From Pelagibius sp964472095 (GTDB taxonomy: Bacteria > Pseudomonadota > Alphaproteobacteria > Kiloniellales > Kiloniellaceae), in assembly GCA_964472095.1 (NCBI GenBank), contig CAYYIV010000006.1, positions 62,001 to 126,000 on the forward strand: a stretch of 64,000 bases of DNA. The letters run 5' to 3'. The notes beneath the pieces were generated by a model. That model saw only the letters and a list, made by a program, of their open reading frames with translations. It ran no database searches and was not told where the DNA came from. Shown here one piece after another: positions 18,375-27,591 of this stretch (within the stretch, counting starts at the first letter, position 1; every line of letters begins with the position of its first letter). Made by a program: the position numbers and the translations under genes.

Positions 18375-19394
18375 AGGCCGCGGCTGCTGCTGGGTGATGC
18401 AGTGGATGCCGCCGCCGCCGGCCAGGATGTCGAGGGCCGGCACCTGCACCACCTGGCGGTCGGGAAAGGCCTTGGAGACGATCTCGCAGGCCTGCGCGTC
18501 GTTGGCGTCGTCGAAGGACGGCATCACGATGCCGCCGTTGGCGATGTAGAAGTTCACGTAGGACAGCGCAAGACGCTGGCCGTCGAGGTGGCGCGGCTCG
18601 CGCGGCAGCGGCAGCTCGATGATTTCCGGCGCCCGGCCCTTGGCGTCGCGCGCCTTCTTCAGGCGGGCCAGGTTATCGCCCAGGATCGCGTGGTTGGGAT
18701 CGGCGGGGTCGTCGCAGGTGACCGCCATGACCACGCCGGGACGCACGAAGCAGGCGATGTTGTCGACGTGGCCGTCGGTATCGTCCTTGTCGAGGCCCTG
18801 GCCGAGCCAGACGAAGGCGCTGACGCCGAGGTAGCGCCGCAACAGGTCTTCGATGGCCGCGCGATCGAGGTCGGGATTACGGTTGGGATGCAGCAGGCAT
18901 TCCTCGCTGGTGAGCAGCGTGCCCTCGCCGTCGACGTGGATCGAGCCGCCTTCCAGCACCAGCGGCGCGGCATAGCGCCGGACCGCCAACCGCTCCAGCA
19001 GGCGCCCGGCGATCAGTGCATCCTGGTCGTAGGGCTGAAACTTGTCGCCCCAGGCATTGAAGCGCCAGTCGATGCCGGCCAGCCCGCCTTGCCCGTCGAT
19101 GACGAAGCTGGGGCCGCTGTCGCGCATCCAGGAATCGTCCAACGGCAGCGCCTCGCAGGTGACCGTCGCGCCGCAGCGCGCCTCGGCCTCTGCGAGCTCC
19201 TGCGCATTGGTCAGCATGGTGACCGGCTCGAAGCCGGCGATCGCCCTGGCCACCGCGGCATAGGCATCGCGGGCCGCGCCCAGTCCGTCGCCCCAGAGGC
19301 TTTCGCGGCAGGGCCAGGCCATCCAGCAGCGCTCGTGCGGCGCCCACTCGGCCGGCATATGGAAGCCGTCGTCGACCGGAAACCGCTCCGCCAT
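18372..19394 (-). CDS. aguA: Agmatine deiminase
   Basis: Hydrolyses agmatine to N-carbamoylputrescine and ammonia in the arginine-to-putrescine route; cytoplasmic, 340 aa. It belongs to the porphyromonas-type peptidyl-arginine deiminase fold. The catalytic Cys is in GGGGIHCITQQQP, the His in DDTDGHVDNIACF, and the acidic substrate residues are in DDSWMRDSGP and LEGGSIHVDGEGT. The stop codon TAG is formed by the first three bases of the MITE end, directly after QQQPRP; since family members end shortly after this motif, activity is probably unaffected. It lies 19 bases downstream of aspS on the same strand. No aguB is in the window. Confidence 0.94.
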   Translation of the reverse strand: MAERFPVDDGFHMPAEWAPHERCWMAWPCRESLWGDGLGAARDAYAAVARAIAGFEPVTMLTNAQELAEAEARCGATVTCEALPLDDSWMRDSGPSFVIDGQGGLAGIDWRFNAWGDKFQPYDQDALIAGRLLERLAVRRYAAPLVLEGGSIHVDGEGTLLTSEECLLHPNRNPDLDRAAIEDLLRRYLGVSAFVWLGQGLDKDDTDGHVDNIACFVRPGVVMAVTCDDPADPNHAILGDNLARLKKARDAKGRAPEIIELPLPREPRHLDGQRLALSYVNFYIANGGIVMPSFDDANDAQACEIVSKAFPDRQVVQVPALDILAGGGGIHCITQQQPRP

Positions 19395-19413
19395 GACTCC
19401 TCCGATCGCCGTC

Positions 19414-21189
19414 TTACTCGGGCGGCAGGTCGAGCTTGATGTGCAACTCGCGCAGCTGCCTGGCGCTCACCGACGCCGGCGCCTGCATCATCAGGTCCTC
19501 GGCCCGCTGGTTCATCGGGAAGGCGACCACCTCGCGGAGGTTGGGCTCGTCGGCCAGCAGCATGACGATGCGGTCGATGCCGGGGGCCGAACCGCCGTGC
19601 GGCGGCGCGCCGAACTTCAGCGCCGAGATCATGCCGGCGAACTGGCTGTCGACCTGCGACTGGTCGTAGCCGGCGATGGCGAAGGCCTTGTACATGACCT
19701 CCGGCAGGTGGTTCCGGATGGCACCGGACGACAGCTCCACGCCGTTGCAGACGATGTCGTACTGGTAGGCCAGGATGTCGAGCGGGTCCTCGGACTCCAG
19801 CGCCTCCAGGCCGCCTTGCGGCATCGAGAAGGGGTTGTGGCTGAACTCCACCTTGCCGGCATCGTCCAGCTCGAACATCGGGAAGTCGACGATCCAGCAG
19901 AAGCGGAAGCTGTTCGTCTCCAGCAGGTCCAGTTCGTCGCCAAGACGATTGCGCACCTGGCCGGCCAGCTTGGCGGCCGCGCCTTCCTTGTCGCAGGAAA
20001 AGAACACCGCGTCGCCGTCCTGCAGGCCGGCGATCTCCTTGATCTGTGCCAGGCGCGCCGGGTCCAGGTTCTTGGCGATCGGCCCCTTCGCCGCGCCGTC
20101 CTCGCCGTAGATGATGTAGCCGAGGCCGGCCGCTCCCTCGCCGCGCGCCCAGTCGTTCAGCTTGTCGAAGAAGCTGCGCGGCCTCGCGGCGGCACCGGGT
20201 GCCGGGACGGCGCGCACCACCGAGCCCGCCTCGATCGCCTTGGCGAAGATGCCGAAGCCGGAGCCGCGGAAGGCCTCGGTCACGTCGGCGATGACCACCG
20301 GATTGCGCAGGTCCGGCTTGTCGGAACCGTACTTGAGCATCGCATCGCGGAAGGGAATGCGCGGAAAGGGTGCCGGCGTCACGCTGCGCCCGCGGGCGAA
20401 CTTCTCGAACACGCCGTGCAGTACCGGCTCGATGGCCGCGAAGACGTCGTCCTGCGTCACGAAGCTCATCTCGAAGTCGAGCTGGTAGAACTCGCCGGGC
20501 GAGCGGTCGGCGCGGCTGTCCTCGTCGCGAAAGCAGGGCGCGATCTGGAAGTAGCGGTCGAAGCCGGCGATCATCAGCAGCTGCTTGAACATCTGCGGCG
20601 CCTGCGGCAAAGCGTAGAACTTGCCCGGATGGAGGCGGCTCGGCACCAGGTAGTCGCGCGCGCCTTCGGGACTGCTGGCGGTCAGGATCGGCGTCTGGAA
20701 CTCCTGGAAACCCTGATCCACCATGCCTTCGCGGATGGCCTGGATGACCTGGCCGCGCAGCCGGATGCGCGCCTGCATCTTCTCGCGCCTGAGATCGAGG
20801 TAGCGGTAGCGCAGGCGGGTTTCCTCGCCGGCATCCTCCTCGGCATTCACCTGCAGCGGCAGCACGGCGGCGCGCGACTGCACCACGACCTCCTCGACCT
20901 GCAACTCGACCTCGCCGGTCGCCATGACCGGATTCACCGTCTCCGCGGTGCGCTTCACTACCGGCCCGGTCACCGTGATGACGCTCTCCACCCGGGCGCT
21001 CTCCAGCTGCTGGAACAACGGGCTGCTGATGTCGATCACGCACTGGGTGATCCCATAGGTATCGCGCAGGTCGACGAACAGCAGCTGACCGTGGTCGCGC
21101 TTGCGATGGATCCAGCCGGACAGGCGGACCCGTTCGCCCGCGTCGGAGGGGCGCAGCTGGCCGCAGGTATGGGAACGATAGGGATGCAT
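19414..21189 (-). CDS. aspS: Aspartate--tRNA ligase
   Basis: Class II aminoacyl-tRNA synthetase of the bacterial AspRS type, 591 aa. The N-terminal OB-fold anticodon-binding domain (GERVRLSGWIHRKRDHGQLL) is followed by the catalytic core: motif 1 region (RYRYLDLRREKMQ), motif 2 (FRDEDSRADRSPGEFYQLD) and motif 3 (PPHGGSAPGIDRIVM), with the bacterial GAD insertion (about residues 290-430) between. Many alphaproteobacterial AspRS also charge tRNA-Asn for GatCAB; the sequence alone does not settle this. ATG 21189 gives the normal N-terminus MHPYRSHTCGQL. It is transcribed divergently from rnd and probably shares a transcript with aguA. Confidence 0.97.
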   Translation of the reverse strand: MHPYRSHTCGQLRPSDAGERVRLSGWIHRKRDHGQLLFVDLRDTYGITQCVIDISSPLFQQLESARVESVITVTGPVVKRTAETVNPVMATGEVELQVEEVVVQSRAAVLPLQVNAEEDAGEETRLRYRYLDLRREKMQARIRLRGQVIQAIREGMVDQGFQEFQTPILTASSPEGARDYLVPSRLHPGKFYALPQAPQMFKQLLMIAGFDRYFQIAPCFRDEDSRADRSPGEFYQLDFEMSFVTQDDVFAAIEPVLHGVFEKFARGRSVTPAPFPRIPFRDAMLKYGSDKPDLRNPVVIADVTEAFRGSGFGIFAKAIEAGSVVRAVPAPGAAARPRSFFDKLNDWARGEGAAGLGYIIYGEDGAAKGPIAKNLDPARLAQIKEIAGLQDGDAVFFSCDKEGAAAKLAGQVRNRLGDELDLLETNSFRFCWIVDFPMFELDDAGKVEFSHNPFSMPQGGLEALESEDPLDILAYQYDIVCNGVELSSGAIRNHLPEVMYKAFAIAGYDQSQVDSQFAGMISALKFGAPPHGGSAPGIDRIVMLLADEPNLREVVAFPMNQRAEDLMMQAPASVSARQLRELHIKLDLPPE

Positions 21190-21380
21190 TGAGACGGCTT
21201 CCGGTAAGTGTCTGCCTGGGCGGGGAATCAGCGCGCAAGAGGCCGGGAATCGGGACTTTTGTCAAGCCTGGAGGCGCCATTCCACAGGGCCGGGCCGGGC
21301 GTCTGCCAGGCCTCCGTCCCGCTTGCCTGACGGTTGCTTAGGCGCTTTCGCCGCACCGCGATAGCGTGTATACCGGCGCC

Positions 21381-22553
21381 ATGAACCTCATCGCCGATAG
21401 CGCAGAACTCCGGGCTTTCTGCGCACGCCTTGCCAAGGCGGACTACATCACCGTCGACACCGAATTCCTGCGGGATTCCACCTACTGGCCGAAGCTCTGC
21501 CTGCTGCAGATCGCCGGGCCGGAGGAGGATGACGTGGCGGCCGTCGATCCCCTGGCCGAGGGGCTGGACCTGACCCCGGTCTTCGCCCTCTTCGACGACC
21601 CGGCCATCGTCAAGGTGCTGCACTCGGCGCGCCAGGACATGGAGATCTTCTTCCACATGACCGGCCGCCTGCCGGCGCCGATCTTCGACACCCAGGTGGC
21701 GGCCATGGTCTGCGGCTTCGGCGAGTCGGTCGGCTACGACACCCTGGCGCGCAAGCTGACCGGCGCCCAGATCGACAAGTCCTCCCGCTTCACCGACTGG
21801 TCCCGGCGTCCCCTGGCCGAGCGCCAGCTCACCTACGCGCTGGCCGACGTGACCTACCTGCGCCGGATCTACCAGAAGCTGGCCCGCCGCCTCGACAAGA
21901 GCGGCCGCGCCTCCTGGGTCGACGAGGAGATGGCGATCCTGACCTCGCCGGAAACCTATCGCCTGGAGCCGGAGGAAGCCTGGAAGCGCCTGAAGACGCG
22001 CTCCAACGACCGCCGCTACCTGGCGGTGCTGCAGGCGCTGGCGACCTGGCGCGAGGTGGAGGCCCAGCAGCGCGACGTGCCGCGCGGCCGGGTGCTGCGC
22101 GATGAGCAGCTGTTCGACATCGCCGCCCATCACCCGACCAGCGAGGAAGAGCTGGCGCGCTCCCGTGGCATCAGCCGCGACCTCGCCCGCGGACGCATCG
22201 GCAAGGCCATCATGGAGACCGTGTCGGGCGCCCTGGCGCTGCCTGACTCGGCCCTGCCGAAGCTACCGCCGAAGCAACAATCCATCAACGGAATCGGCCC
22301 TTTAATGGATCTTCTTAAGGTGATGCTGAAGCTGCGCTGCGAGGAGCACGACGTGGCCCAGAAGCTCATCGCCAGCAGTGCCGACCTGGAGCAGATCGCC
22401 ATGAGCGACGAGGCCGACGTCCTGGCCTTGCGGGGCTGGCGTTTCGACCTCTTCGGCCGCGATGCCCTCGCCCTGAAGCACGGCACGCTGGCGCTCAGCG
22501 CCTCCGGCAGCAAGGTGCGCGTGGTGCCGGTCGCGCCCGGGAACAAGCCCTGA
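21381..22553 (+). CDS. rnd: Ribonuclease D
   Basis: 3'-5' exoribonuclease of the DEDDy family that trims tRNA precursors; about 390 aa. The exonuclease motifs are Exo I VDTEFLRDSTYWP, Exo II HSARQDMEIF and Exo III YALADVTYL (Tyr and Asp), followed by an HRDC domain at about residues 205-285 and a C-terminal helical region. ATG 21381 (MNLIADSAEL) is preferred to the GTG at 21366 because homologues begin close to this point. The stop TGA overlaps the ATG of the next gene (TGATG), implying translational coupling to the M23 peptidase. Confidence 0.95.
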   Translation: MNLIADSAELRAFCARLAKADYITVDTEFLRDSTYWPKLCLLQIAGPEEDDVAAVDPLAEGLDLTPVFALFDDPAIVKVLHSARQDMEIFFHMTGRLPAPIFDTQVAAMVCGFGESVGYDTLARKLTGAQIDKSSRFTDWSRRPLAERQLTYALADVTYLRRIYQKLARRLDKSGRASWVDEEMAILTSPETYRLEPEEAWKRLKTRSNDRRYLAVLQALATWREVEAQQRDVPRGRVLRDEQLFDIAAHHPTSEEELARSRGISRDLARGRIGKAIMETVSGALALPDSALPKLPPKQQSINGIGPLMDLLKVMLKLRCEEHDVAQKLIASSADLEQIAMSDEADVLALRGWRFDLFGRDALALKHGTLALSASGSKVRVVPVAPGNKP

Positions 22554-23590
22554 TGGCCGGGCGCTGTGTCCTGCACAGCGCCGGACTCGCCCTGCTGTTC
22601 TGCCTGTTCGCAGCGGCCGCCTCCCCCGCTCACGCCGAGGTACCGGGACCGCCCGGCGGCGGCTTCGGCCTGCCGGTCGACTGCCCCATGGGCAGCCTCT
22701 GCACGGTGCAGAACTACATCGACCACGATCCCGGCCCGGGCTGGCGCGACCACACCTGCGGTCCGCTCAGCTACGACGGTCACCGCGGCATCGACTTCAG
22801 GGTGCCGACCGAGATCGAGATGCGCCGCGGCGTGGCGGTGATCGCCGCCGCTGACGGCGAGGTCGTCATCGCCAAGGACGGCCAGCCGGACCTGCTGATG
22901 CAGGACACCGGGCCCGGCAAGACCCGCGAGGAGCGCAACGGCAACTGGGTCGCCATCCGCCACGGCGACGGCTGGATGACCACCTACGCGCACTTGATGC
23001 AGGGCAGCGTGACCGTGCGCGAAGGCCAGCAGGTCGCGCGCGGCGACCGGCTCGGCTTCATCGGCCTCTCCGGAAGCAGCGACTTCCCGCACGTCCACTT
23101 CGCCGTCACCTACCGTACCCTGCTGCTCGATCCCTTCACCGGGCAGGAGCCGAGCGCCGCCTGCGGAGAAACGCGCGACAGCCTGTGGTCGCCGGCCGCC
23201 GCGGCCGAACTCGCCTACCGCGCCGGCGGGCTGCTCTCCGCCGGCTTCCTTGGCCGCCAGCCGACCCATCGCGAAGTGATGGCCGGCATCGTCCCGCCGG
23301 AGACCCTGGTCGCCGACGCGCCGGTGCTGATCTTCTGGGTCGGGTCCTGGGGGCTGCGCAAAGGCGACCGGCAAAGCCTCGCCATCCTGACGCCCGATGG
23401 CGGGGTCCTCGTCGCCAAGGAGCGCGAACTGGAGCGCGACCACGCCACCGAATCTCGCTGGATCGGCAAGAAGCGCCGCGCCGCGCTGTGGCCGCCGGGC
23501 CGCTATCGCGCAATCTATCGGGTCGAACGGCAGGTCGCCGGCACCACAGTGACGGTGATCGAGACCAGCCGCGAGATCGAGGTGCGCTAA
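22553..23590 (+). CDS. Secreted M23 (LytM-type) metallopeptidase family protein
   Basis: A 345-residue periplasmic protein. The signal peptide (LALLFCLFAAAASPAHA) is followed by a Cys-containing segment and a LytM/M23 domain with HRGIDFRVP (zinc His and Asp) and DFPHVHFAVTYR (HxH); these are the ligands expected of an active peptidoglycan endopeptidase. The C-terminal third, after RQPTHREV, has beta-rich segments and no further motif. It overlaps rnd by one base and converges with ppx with a 4-base overlap of coding ends. It may cut peptide cross-links or activate amidases. An odd partner for rnd, but the coupling is clear. Confidence 0.88.
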   Translation: MAGRCVLHSAGLALLFCLFAAAASPAHAEVPGPPGGGFGLPVDCPMGSLCTVQNYIDHDPGPGWRDHTCGPLSYDGHRGIDFRVPTEIEMRRGVAVIAAADGEVVIAKDGQPDLLMQDTGPGKTREERNGNWVAIRHGDGWMTTYAHLMQGSVTVREGQQVARGDRLGFIGLSGSSDFPHVHFAVTYRTLLLDPFTGQEPSAACGETRDSLWSPAAAAELAYRAGGLLSAGFLGRQPTHREVMAGIVPPETLVADAPVLIFWVGSWGLRKGDRQSLAILTPDGGVLVAKERELERDHATESRWIGKKRRAALWPPGRYRAIYRVERQVAGTTVTVIETSREIEVR

Positions 23591-25104
23591 ACGACGATCC
23601 GGGTTTCCTGGAAACCGCCGGCCTGGGCCAGGGTCTTGAAGCGGCGCTGCACCGCCTCGCCGTCCGGCACCGAGCCGTCGTCCGGCAGTTTCAGCTCCAG
23701 CACCTTGCCGTCGACCTTCAGCCAGGAGTGGTCGAGCACCCAGCGCGTCGCCGCCGAGACCCGGTAGGACAGGCGCAGCGCCGCCCCCAGCAGGATGGCA
23801 CGGTTGCGCCAGCGCTCGCTGAGCAAGGCGGCGGCCTGGACGGCCTCCTTGGACGTCGGCGATTCGCCATAGCGCAGGAAGACGGTATAGGCAACGAAGG
23901 CGCGGCCCGGGTGATCGATGCCGACCAGCGGGCACTGCAGAATGCGGCGCAACGCCTGGATGGCGCGAAAGTCCGGGTGCTCCCGCCAGGTCAGGTCGGA
24001 GAGGTGGCAGGCGGTGAGCCGCAGGCGCCGCTCCTCCTCGTCCTCGTCGGGGAAGAGGGCATCGCACCAGGTCATCAGCCCCTCGCCCAGGTCGCCGAAA
24101 CGCCCTTCGCGTTCGGCGATCTCGGCCGCCGCGGACAGCAGCGGATCTTCCCGCCGGATCGCCTCCGGCAGCTGGTGGAAGAGGTAACCCTCACGCAGGC
24201 CGTAGGTCGAGAAGGTCACGCGCTCGCACTGCATCTTGCGCAGCAGGCGGCTCAGCACCAGGGAGCCCATGGGAAGCGTTTCGCGCCGACGGCGGGAGAC
24301 CTGCTGGATGCCGGAGAGTGAGGACTTCCCGAGACGGCTGATCAGCCGCGCTAGGGAAATGGTCTCCTCGCGCCCAACGGTGTGGCCGTGAATGGCGTGC
24401 AGCGGATAGCGGTGCTGCTCTATGTGCAGGCGCGCCAGGTTGCGCCAGGTGCCGCCGACCGGATAGAAGCTGCGCCCCTTGCCCTCGGCCAGCCAGCCGA
24501 CCTTGTCGAAAGCCTTGTCGATGAGCCGCCGCGCCTTCTGGCGGTCGTCGCCGCAGCTCTCCATGAGGCGCAGCGGGCCGAGCGTCAGGGTCGTGGACCG
24601 GCCGACCTTGCCGCTGTTGACCTCGACCAGTTCCAGACTGCCGCCGCCGAGGTCGCCCATGATGCCGTCGGCCCGCGGGTTGCCGGCGATGACGCCGAGG
24701 GCGGAAAGCTCCGCCTCCTCCTCGCCGCTCAGCACCCGCATGCGGTGGCCGCAGAGCCGCTCGACCGTCTCGCGGAAGACGTCGCCGTCGCTGGCCTCGC
24801 GCACGGCAGCAGTGGCGATCAGATCGATGCGGCCGACGCCCATCGAGCGGGCCAGCGAGGTGAAGCGCACGAGATTGGGCACCGCCAGCGCCACACCTTC
24901 CGGACTCAGCCGGCCGCTGGCCTGGAGGCCGCGGCCGAGGCCGCAGAGCACCTTTTCGTTGAAGACCGTCGCCGGCGCCCGCTTGAGGCCGTCGAAAACC
25001 ACCAGTCGAATGGAGTTGGAGCCAATGTCGACCACGGCGACACGCTCGTCCCTGGCGCTGCCCTTGACCAGGGACACGACCGCTGCCTGCTGCCGGCTTG
25101 TCAT
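23587..25104 (-). CDS. ppx: Exopolyphosphatase (Ppx/GppA family)
   Basis: Releases phosphate from the ends of polyphosphate, and may hydrolyse pppGpp; 505 aa. It is an actin-fold phosphatase with VAVVDIGSNSIRLVVFDG (phosphate loop 1), the acidic residue in EEEAELSALGVI, and loop 2 in IMGDLGGGSLELVEV. The C-terminal HD-like helical domain (after about residue 310) is the long form found in alphaproteobacteria. It lies 7 bases downstream of ppk and is surely co-transcribed, so synthesis and breakdown of polyphosphate are linked. Confidence 0.95.
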   Translation of the reverse strand: MTSRQQAAVVSLVKGSARDERVAVVDIGSNSIRLVVFDGLKRAPATVFNEKVLCGLGRGLQASGRLSPEGVALAVPNLVRFTSLARSMGVGRIDLIATAAVREASDGDVFRETVERLCGHRMRVLSGEEEAELSALGVIAGNPRADGIMGDLGGGSLELVEVNSGKVGRSTTLTLGPLRLMESCGDDRQKARRLIDKAFDKVGWLAEGKGRSFYPVGGTWRNLARLHIEQHRYPLHAIHGHTVGREETISLARLISRLGKSSLSGIQQVSRRRRETLPMGSLVLSRLLRKMQCERVTFSTYGLREGYLFHQLPEAIRREDPLLSAAAEIAEREGRFGDLGEGLMTWCDALFPDEDEEERRLRLTACHLSDLTWREHPDFRAIQALRRILQCPLVGIDHPGRAFVAYTVFLRYGESPTSKEAVQAAALLSERWRNRAILLGAALRLSYRVSAATRWVLDHSWLKVDGKVLELKLPDDGSVPDGEAVQRRFKTLAQAGGFQETRIVV

Positions 25105-25111
25105 ACCCGGG

Positions 25112-27307
25112 TCAGGATTTCTTGAGGACCAGCCTTGGCGCTTTTTTCGACTTCTTCAGGGCCGAGCCGCGGCCGGAGAGGCTGGGGTTCGTCATGAAGT
25201 AAGTGTGTGCGCTGAACGACTTCGATGTCGAGCGCACGCGCCGGAAGGTCCCCTCGGGCTCGAGAATCCAGCTCTGCGCTTCATCGTTGAGATTGGCGAT
25301 CATGATCTGGTCGAGGACCTGCTGGTGAACCGTTGCATTCTCGATCGGCACCAAGGTCTCGATGCGGCGGTCCAGGTTGCGGGGCATCCAGTCCGCCGAG
25401 GAGATGAATACCTTGGCCTCCCGGGACGGTAGCGGCTTGCCGTTGCCGAAGCAAACGATTCGGCTGTGCTCCAGGAAGCGCCCGACGATGCTCTTCACCC
25501 GGATGTTGTCGGACAATCCCGGCACGCCGGGCCTCAGGCAGCAGATGCCGCGAACCACCAGGTCTATGGCGACACCCGCCTGGGAGGCCTTGTAGAGGGC
25601 GTCGATGATCTCCGGATCGACCAGGGAGTTCAGCTTTGCCCAGATCGACGCCGGCTGGCCGGCCTGGGCATGGGCGATCTCGCTGCCGATCAGCTTCAGC
25701 AGCTTCTGACGCAGGGTCAGCGGCGCGAAGGCGATCTTCTCCATGGGCTTCGGCGTGGCGTAGCCCGTCATGTAGTTGAACAGCCGCGTGGCATCGCGCG
25801 CCAGCACCGGATCACAGGAGAAGAAGGAGACGTCGGTGTAGCTGCGCGCGGTGACGGGATGGTAGTTGCCGGTGCCGAAGTGCACGTAGGTGCGGATAGC
25901 ATCCCCCTCGCGCCGCGCCACCAGCGAGATCTTGGCATGGGTCTTCAGCTCGAGGAAGCCGTAGATGACCTGCACGCCGGCGCGCTCCAGGTTGCGCGCC
26001 CAGCGGATGTTGCGCTCCTCGTCGAAGCGGGCCTTCAGCTCGACCAGGGCGGTCACCGACTTGCCGGCCTCGGCCGCCTCGCCAAGCGCCTTCACGATCG
26101 GCGAGTCCTCGGAGGTGCGGTAGAGCGTCTGCTTGATGGCAACCACCGCCGGGTCGTTGGCCGCCTGGCGCAGGAACTGCACCACCACGTCGAAGCTTTC
26201 GTAGGGATGGTGGACGACGAAATCCTTGGCGCGGATCGTCGCGAAGGTGTCGCCGCCGAAGTCGCGGATGCGCTCCGGAAAGCGCGGGTTGTACGGCGCG
26301 AACAGCAGATCCGGACGTTCGTCGAGGATCAGCGCGCTGGTATCCGAAAGGCCCAGCATGCCGTCCAGCGCGAAGACGTTCTCCGGGTCCACCTGCAGTT
26401 CACGCACGACGAACTCCAGCAAGGCCGGCTGCATTTCGGCATTTACCGACAGGCGGATGACCGAGCCGCGGCGCCGCCGTTTGAGCGCGGTCTCGAAAAC
26501 GCGCACGAGATCTTCCGCCTCTTCCTCGACCTCCAGGTCGCTGTCGCGCAGGACACGGAAGAAGCCGCTGGATTTTACCGCGAAGCCGGGGAAGAGCTCG
26601 TCGAAATAGAGCCGCAGCAGTTCCTCGAGACGGATGAAGCGCGCTTCCTCACCGGGCAGCCGGATGAAGCGTTCGACCAGCGCCGGGATCGGAATCAGGC
26701 CGTTGATCTGAGACTTCCCTTCGCCGCGCAGCAGCTCGACGACGATCGACAGCCCACGGTTCGGGATGAAGGGAAAGGGATGCGCCGGATCGATCGCGAT
26801 CGGCGAGAGTACCGGATAGAGGTGTTCGGTGAAGTAGTTGTCGAGCCATGCTCGCTCGCCGGGCCTGATGCCGTCGGCATTGATCACCGTCAGGCCCACC
26901 TCTTTCATCTCGATCGTCAGATCCAGCCACTTCTCCTGCTGCCAGCGCATCAGCTTGGCGACCCGCTCGTTGATCGCAACGAGCTGCTGGGCCGGTGTCA
27001 GACCTTCCGGCGAGGCTGTCTTGACGCCGGCGCGCACCTGGCCGCGCAGGCCGGCGACGCGGACCATGAAGAATTCGTCGAGGTTGTTGGCCGAGATCGA
27101 CAGGAACCTCAGACGCTCGAGCAGCGGGTGGTTGACGTTGTAGGCTTCTTCCAGCACGCGCTCGTTGAAGCCGAGCCAGGAGATTTCACGGTTGATGAAG
27201 CGCGCGGGGGAACCGAGGTCGATCGCAGCCACCTTGGAGCCGGCCGGCAGATCGGATTCCTGCTCCAGCGGTTCCATTTCCAGCGCCACGAGTTCACTTT
27301 CTTCCAC
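25112..27307 (-). CDS. ppk1: Polyphosphate kinase 1
   Basis: Membrane-associated enzyme that polymerises the gamma phosphate of ATP into polyphosphate, 731 aa. It shows the N domain (ISWLGFNERVLEEA), the head domain, and the two catalytic C domains: the first phosphorylated His is in RTYVHFGTGNYHPVTARSY, and QTLYRTSEDSPIV and LVELKARFDEERNI are family motifs. The second His-bearing domain includes SSADWMPRNLDRRIE. The length is typical. It is first of the ppk-ppx pair. Its upstream region carries a palindrome and a perfect FNR/FixK-type box (see those entries), so low-oxygen control is possible but unproven. Confidence 0.96.
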   Translation of the reverse strand: MEESELVALEMEPLEQESDLPAGSKVAAIDLGSPARFINREISWLGFNERVLEEAYNVNHPLLERLRFLSISANNLDEFFMVRVAGLRGQVRAGVKTASPEGLTPAQQLVAINERVAKLMRWQQEKWLDLTIEMKEVGLTVINADGIRPGERAWLDNYFTEHLYPVLSPIAIDPAHPFPFIPNRGLSIVVELLRGEGKSQINGLIPIPALVERFIRLPGEEARFIRLEELLRLYFDELFPGFAVKSSGFFRVLRDSDLEVEEEAEDLVRVFETALKRRRRGSVIRLSVNAEMQPALLEFVVRELQVDPENVFALDGMLGLSDTSALILDERPDLLFAPYNPRFPERIRDFGGDTFATIRAKDFVVHHPYESFDVVVQFLRQAANDPAVVAIKQTLYRTSEDSPIVKALGEAAEAGKSVTALVELKARFDEERNIRWARNLERAGVQVIYGFLELKTHAKISLVARREGDAIRTYVHFGTGNYHPVTARSYTDVSFFSCDPVLARDATRLFNYMTGYATPKPMEKIAFAPLTLRQKLLKLIGSEIAHAQAGQPASIWAKLNSLVDPEIIDALYKASQAGVAIDLVVRGICCLRPGVPGLSDNIRVKSIVGRFLEHSRIVCFGNGKPLPSREAKVFISSADWMPRNLDRRIETLVPIENATVHQQVLDQIMIANLNDEAQSWILEPEGTFRRVRSTSKSFSAHTYFMTNPSLSGRGSALKKSKKAPRLVLKKS

Positions 27308-27379
27308 GATGACCTCTCCCGTCCGGCAAACGCCCCCTTGGGCGCCCTCTGACGTTCATAACACGCCCAACAATACCAA

Positions 27380-27395
27380 ATTATTGCAGAATAAT
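27380..27395. promoter_or_regulatory. Palindromic operator candidate upstream of ppk
   Basis: Perfect inverted repeat ATTATT-GCAG-AATAAT centred about 80 bases before the ppk start, in an otherwise GC-rich area. The regulator is unknown. Confidence 0.35.
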
Positions 27396-27467
27396 GCACT
27401 CACCCGCCAGGACGCAGCAAGCACCCCGCCCCGCCGAGGCACCGGACGGCGCCGAGACATAGCATCT

Positions 27468-27481
27468 TTGATATGCATCAA
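27468..27481. promoter_or_regulatory. FNR/FixK/Dnr-type box
   Basis: TTGATATGCATCAA matches the FNR/FixK consensus TTGAT-N4-ATCAA at every defined position. It is about 160 bases before ppk. Read on the plus strand, a class II position (-41.5) would place a start near 27516 with a weak -10 TACACC; on the minus strand the corresponding -10 position is GC-rich. Confidence 0.5.
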
Positions 27482-27551
27482 AGCCGCGGGAGGCCGGCTC
27501 CGCTACACCAGATACGGCCCGTGGGTGATCCCTACCCAGCCCCATGAGCCG

Positions 27552-27591
27552 GGGCCTTCCCGTCCAGCCTAGATGGTCGGCGGGAAGGCCC
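27552..27591. terminator. Strong hairpin, probable terminator
   Basis: Perfect 11-bp stem GGGCCTTCCCG / CGGGAAGGCCC with an 18-base loop. It lies 35 bases after the stop of the minus-strand surface-antigen gene and could also end a plus-strand small transcript. The T tracts on both sides are poor. Confidence 0.5.

Noticed and set aside
25466..27352. 628-codon plus-strand frame opposite ppk
   Set aside because: The ppk frame has all catalytic motifs; the antisense product is compositionally biased.
27421..27591. tRNA or known structured RNA in the ppk upstream gap
   Set aside because: No T-loop GTTCRAAYC motif or cloverleaf; only the hairpin is retained as a possible small-RNA end.
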